Shown in pieces: positions 32,830-34,811 of a stretch of 34,811 nucleotides of DNA; the stretch's first letter is position 1; each line of letters begins with the position of its first letter. Source of the DNA: Oligoflexia bacterium (GTDB lineage: Bacteria > Bdellovibrionota > Bdellovibrionia > JABDDW01); contig JAWXAT010000052.1 in NCBI GenBank assembly GCA_034439615.1, forward strand, positions 1 to 34,811, given 5' to 3'. The position numbers were made by a program, and so were the translations under genes. The notes under the pieces are model-generated. The model ran no database searches and was not told the origin of the DNA. It saw nothing but the letters and a program-made list of their open reading frames with translations.

Positions 32830-32887
32830 CGTATCTATAGTCTAGTTTACAAGTTGAGCCTATCCGAGCACGCAACTTACTTCTAAA

Positions 32888-34375
32888 TTAGAAGTTGTAC
32901 TGAGCTTGAGCCAATAACTGCCAAGCGTTTTTTCCAACTGATGCAGCGTAAGTAGCTGCTGCAGTAGGAGCACCGGGTGTAAAGTAGTTACCCAACATAA
33001 CGTAGCTGAACTGACCGAGCATGGAGAAACCATGACCGTAGTTATGCTTCATCCAAAGATCAATCTCTGTACCAAGAGCTTTGTCTTTGTTGGTTATTGC
33101 ACTCACAGCAGCTGCGTTAGTATTAAAGCTTGTTCCTTGTAAGCCTTGTACTGTGGGACCAGATTTATCACTTGTGCGGCTGAGAAGATTTGCTTCAATC
33201 CCTGCCACGCAATTTTCATCAGGAGCTACAGTTAAACCAAGACGGATATTGGTTAAGTTACCAAAACCAAAAATGTTAGCGCGTCCTACACGTCCGTAGG
33301 TATCAGCGAATAAAGGTTGATACTCTTCGTTTTTATCGCCTGAACCAGTAGCAGTTACATCATCGCCACTGTCCATGTGATAACCAGCATACAAACGACC
33401 CTTCATGAATTCAGGAAAGTTTGCTCCGACTTCGAGATCATACATTGAACCACCGTAGCTCATATCTGCAGCACCGGCAGTTTGTGTTTTTTGTTTACCT
33501 GATTGCATAGCAAGATCAAGTCGGTAGTCGATAATAGCAACATCACCTTTAACATGAGCACCGTACGTTGTTAAATTGTACGCGCCCTTTGGAGTGTGTG
33601 TACTTGTACCAGCAGTGTTACTGATACCAGGAGCAAATGATCCGCCATTTGCAGCAGGTGCAGCACCTATTGCATCACCATTAACTTGTATTACGAATAC
33701 ATCAGCAGCTTTCAAAACATCGGGAAGATTTTTGAATGAAGCATGCAATACCCAAGCATTAACTTCAGCATCAGTAGTATTTGATACTGCTGCTACTGAA
33801 GTTGCAGGTAGAATTGGTGTAGCGATACCCGTTTCTACTAGCTTTGCTCCAGCGAAATCAAGATCGAGGAAATCCCAGCTAAAACGAGCTAAAGCACCGT
33901 CGAATACATTGGGAGATCCGCCCCAGTCACCTTTGGAAAGAACTAAACCTGCACCATAGGCAGCAGTTGAACGACCAGCTTTTAGGCTAACCATGTCTGA
34001 AACTTTCCACCATAGCCAAGCTTCACTCATTTGCACGCCATTAAGACCAGTTAGACCTGTTGTATTATGGGCACCCAATGTTGCAGCACTATTTGGGTTG
34101 GTTGTAACATTAACGTTTGAACCCCAAAGTGCAGTGTGGATCAAGTTGAAGTAAGCTTGAAGCTTATCACTTGAAACTGCATTGATGTGAAACTGATTGC
34201 GCTGCTCAAAGCGTTGCTCTGAGTGAGCACCGTTAGCAACGAAAGTACCATTTTGTGTTAAACCGTAACGTTGGCGAAGTTCGCCACCGAATTTAAATTC
34301 TGTACCTTTGTCTTGAGCATTTGCAACGGTACCTGACAAGGTAGCCACAGCAAGTACTGCTAGTAATTTCTTCAT
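32888..34375 (-). CDS. Porin-like outer-membrane beta-barrel protein, 495 aa
   Basis: A clear signal peptide (M-K-K-L-L-A-V-L-A-V-A-T-L, cleavage after A-N-A) follows a strong AGGAG ribosome binding site. The mature protein has alternating strands from F-G-G-E-L-R-Q-R-Y-G onward, aromatic residues at strand ends, several long loops rich in Ala/Gly/Thr/Asn, and a C-terminal A-Q-Y-N-F. The stretch D-M-V-S-L-K-A-G-R-S-T-A-A-Y-G is typical of porin-like or alginate-export-type barrels. The strong translation signal and terminator suggest an abundant protein. A weak promoter candidate, TTGATT-18-TAACAT, lies at 34548-34519. The transported substrate cannot be deduced. Confidence 0.85.
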   Translation of the reverse strand: MKKLLAVLAVATLSGTVANAQDKGTEFKFGGELRQRYGLTQNGTFVANGAHSEQRFEQRNQFHINAVSSDKLQAYFNLIHTALWGSNVNVTTNPNSAATLGAHNTTGLTGLNGVQMSEAWLWWKVSDMVSLKAGRSTAAYGAGLVLSKGDWGGSPNVFDGALARFSWDFLDLDFAGAKLVETGIATPILPATSVAAVSNTTDAEVNAWVLHASFKNLPDVLKAADVFVIQVNGDAIGAAPAANGGSFAPGISNTAGTSTHTPKGAYNLTTYGAHVKGDVAIIDYRLDLAMQSGKQKTQTAGAADMSYGGSMYDLEVGANFPEFMKGRLYAGYHMDSGDDVTATGSGDKNEEYQPLFADTYGRVGRANIFGFGNLTNIRLGLTVAPDENCVAGIEANLLSRTSDKSGPTVQGLQGTSFNTNAAAVSAITNKDKALGTEIDLWMKHNYGHGFSMLGQFSYVMLGNYFTPGAPTAAATYAASVGKNAWQLLAQAQYNF

Positions 34376-34641
34376 TAGTTTCGTCTCCTCTTGGTTGACA
34401 TTCTTTAATTGTTTATTTCGTAGCTGTTTTTATTTTTTGTTAATTTCACACGGGCCCATAACTACAGAATTACCCACACGAATACCAGCAAAAATTAAAA
34501 TCGTTTTAATCACCCCCAATGTTAGGAACGCATTGAGTAAAAAATCAACTTCTTTTTTTTCACACTTCACGCGCTGCAACACAATCTACCGATTGACTCG
34601 AGTGCACTGCGCAAATAAGATATGTCTTTTGCAAATATAAT

Positions 34642-34719
34642 CGGGGTGTAGCGCAGCCTGGCTAGCGCAACTGCTTTGGGAGCAGTGGGTCGCTGGTTCG
34701 AATCCAGTCACCCCGACCA
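34642..34719 (+). tRNA. tRNA-Pro (anticodon UGG)
   Basis: A complete 78-base cloverleaf with encoded CCA. The acceptor pairs CGGGGTG with CACCCCG, and the C1-G72 pair is typical of bacterial tRNA-Pro. The anticodon stem ACTGC/GCAGT holds the loop TTTGGGA, anticodon TGG. The T-arm CTGG-TTCGAAT-CCAG is standard. Confidence 0.95.
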
Positions 34720-34811
34720 TTTTTCAAAAAATGTTGCTTGAATGTTGGAGTACGGCCTCAAATAGACTTTCCACAAATGGGCCAAAACTTAATTGGCGTG
34801 ATATTATTAGC

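Noticed and set aside
33576-33959. 127-aa plus-strand frame inside the porin-like gene
   Set aside because: It is antisense to a strongly supported outer-membrane protein gene with signal peptide, ribosome binding site and terminator.
34494-34510. ATTAAAA/TTTTAAT inverted repeat upstream of the porin-like gene
   Set aside because: It is a short A+T palindrome that is expected by chance in such sequence and is not placed on a convincing promoter.

Overview
The window joins the late half of a lambda-like tailed prophage (positions 1 to about 22240, every gene on the minus strand) to chromosomal sequence of a Gram-negative bacterium (about 22440 to 34811). The host is diderm: it carries two beta-barrel outer-membrane proteins, a LolA-like periplasmic protein and an FtsX-type ABC exporter. 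Moderately low G+C, frequent TTG/GTG starts and the overall gene style would fit a Bdellovibrionota-like or deltaproteobacterial genome, but that placement is inference; no rRNA or marker gene fixes it.

Prophage, read in transcription order from right to left. First comes a replication block: an O-like initiator with an iteron array inside its gene, then a P-like loader and a small coiled-coil protein. Next is a Phd/ParE toxin-antitoxin cassette with its own promoter, then an unknown 80-aa gene and a gpZ-like minor tail gene. A ParB-methyltransferase fusion follows, then the small terminase and the GpA-type large terminase. The head genes are a gpW joiner, the lambda-type portal, a fused prohead protease-major capsid protein, a DUF2190 decoration protein, an FII-like joiner and a tail terminator. 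The tail genes are the tube, a G/GT chaperone pair with a -1 frameshift site, the tape measure and five distal tail or fibre genes; the last two of these begin with Sec signal peptides. A further signal-peptide gene runs off the left edge. Reading frames are intact and most genes overlap or abut, so the module looks functional. No integrase, repressor or lysis gene is visible.

The junction (22240-24520) holds two tRNA-Arg(UCU) genes 160 bp apart, with a short scar between them. It is followed by an A+T-rich stretch carrying two small two-gene cassettes: a tiny protein with an AbiEii/DUF6036-like nucleotidyltransferase, and a probable toxin-first TA pair with a ribbon-helix-helix antitoxin behind a palindromic operator.

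The host block (24520-34811) starts with a six-TM class III adenylate cyclase. A tightly coupled four-gene minus-strand operon follows (ABC ATPase, double-FtsX permease, LolA-like protein, outer-membrane barrel) that together could span the envelope and move lipid or lipoprotein. Then come folE (GTP cyclohydrolase I), a small exported protein, a porin-like barrel with a clear intrinsic terminator, and tRNA-Pro(UGG).

The observations most worth following are the DNA-level iterons inside the initiator gene, the secretion signals on the distal tail genes, the frameshift site between the tail chaperones, and the uncharacterised TA-like pair at 23680-24260.
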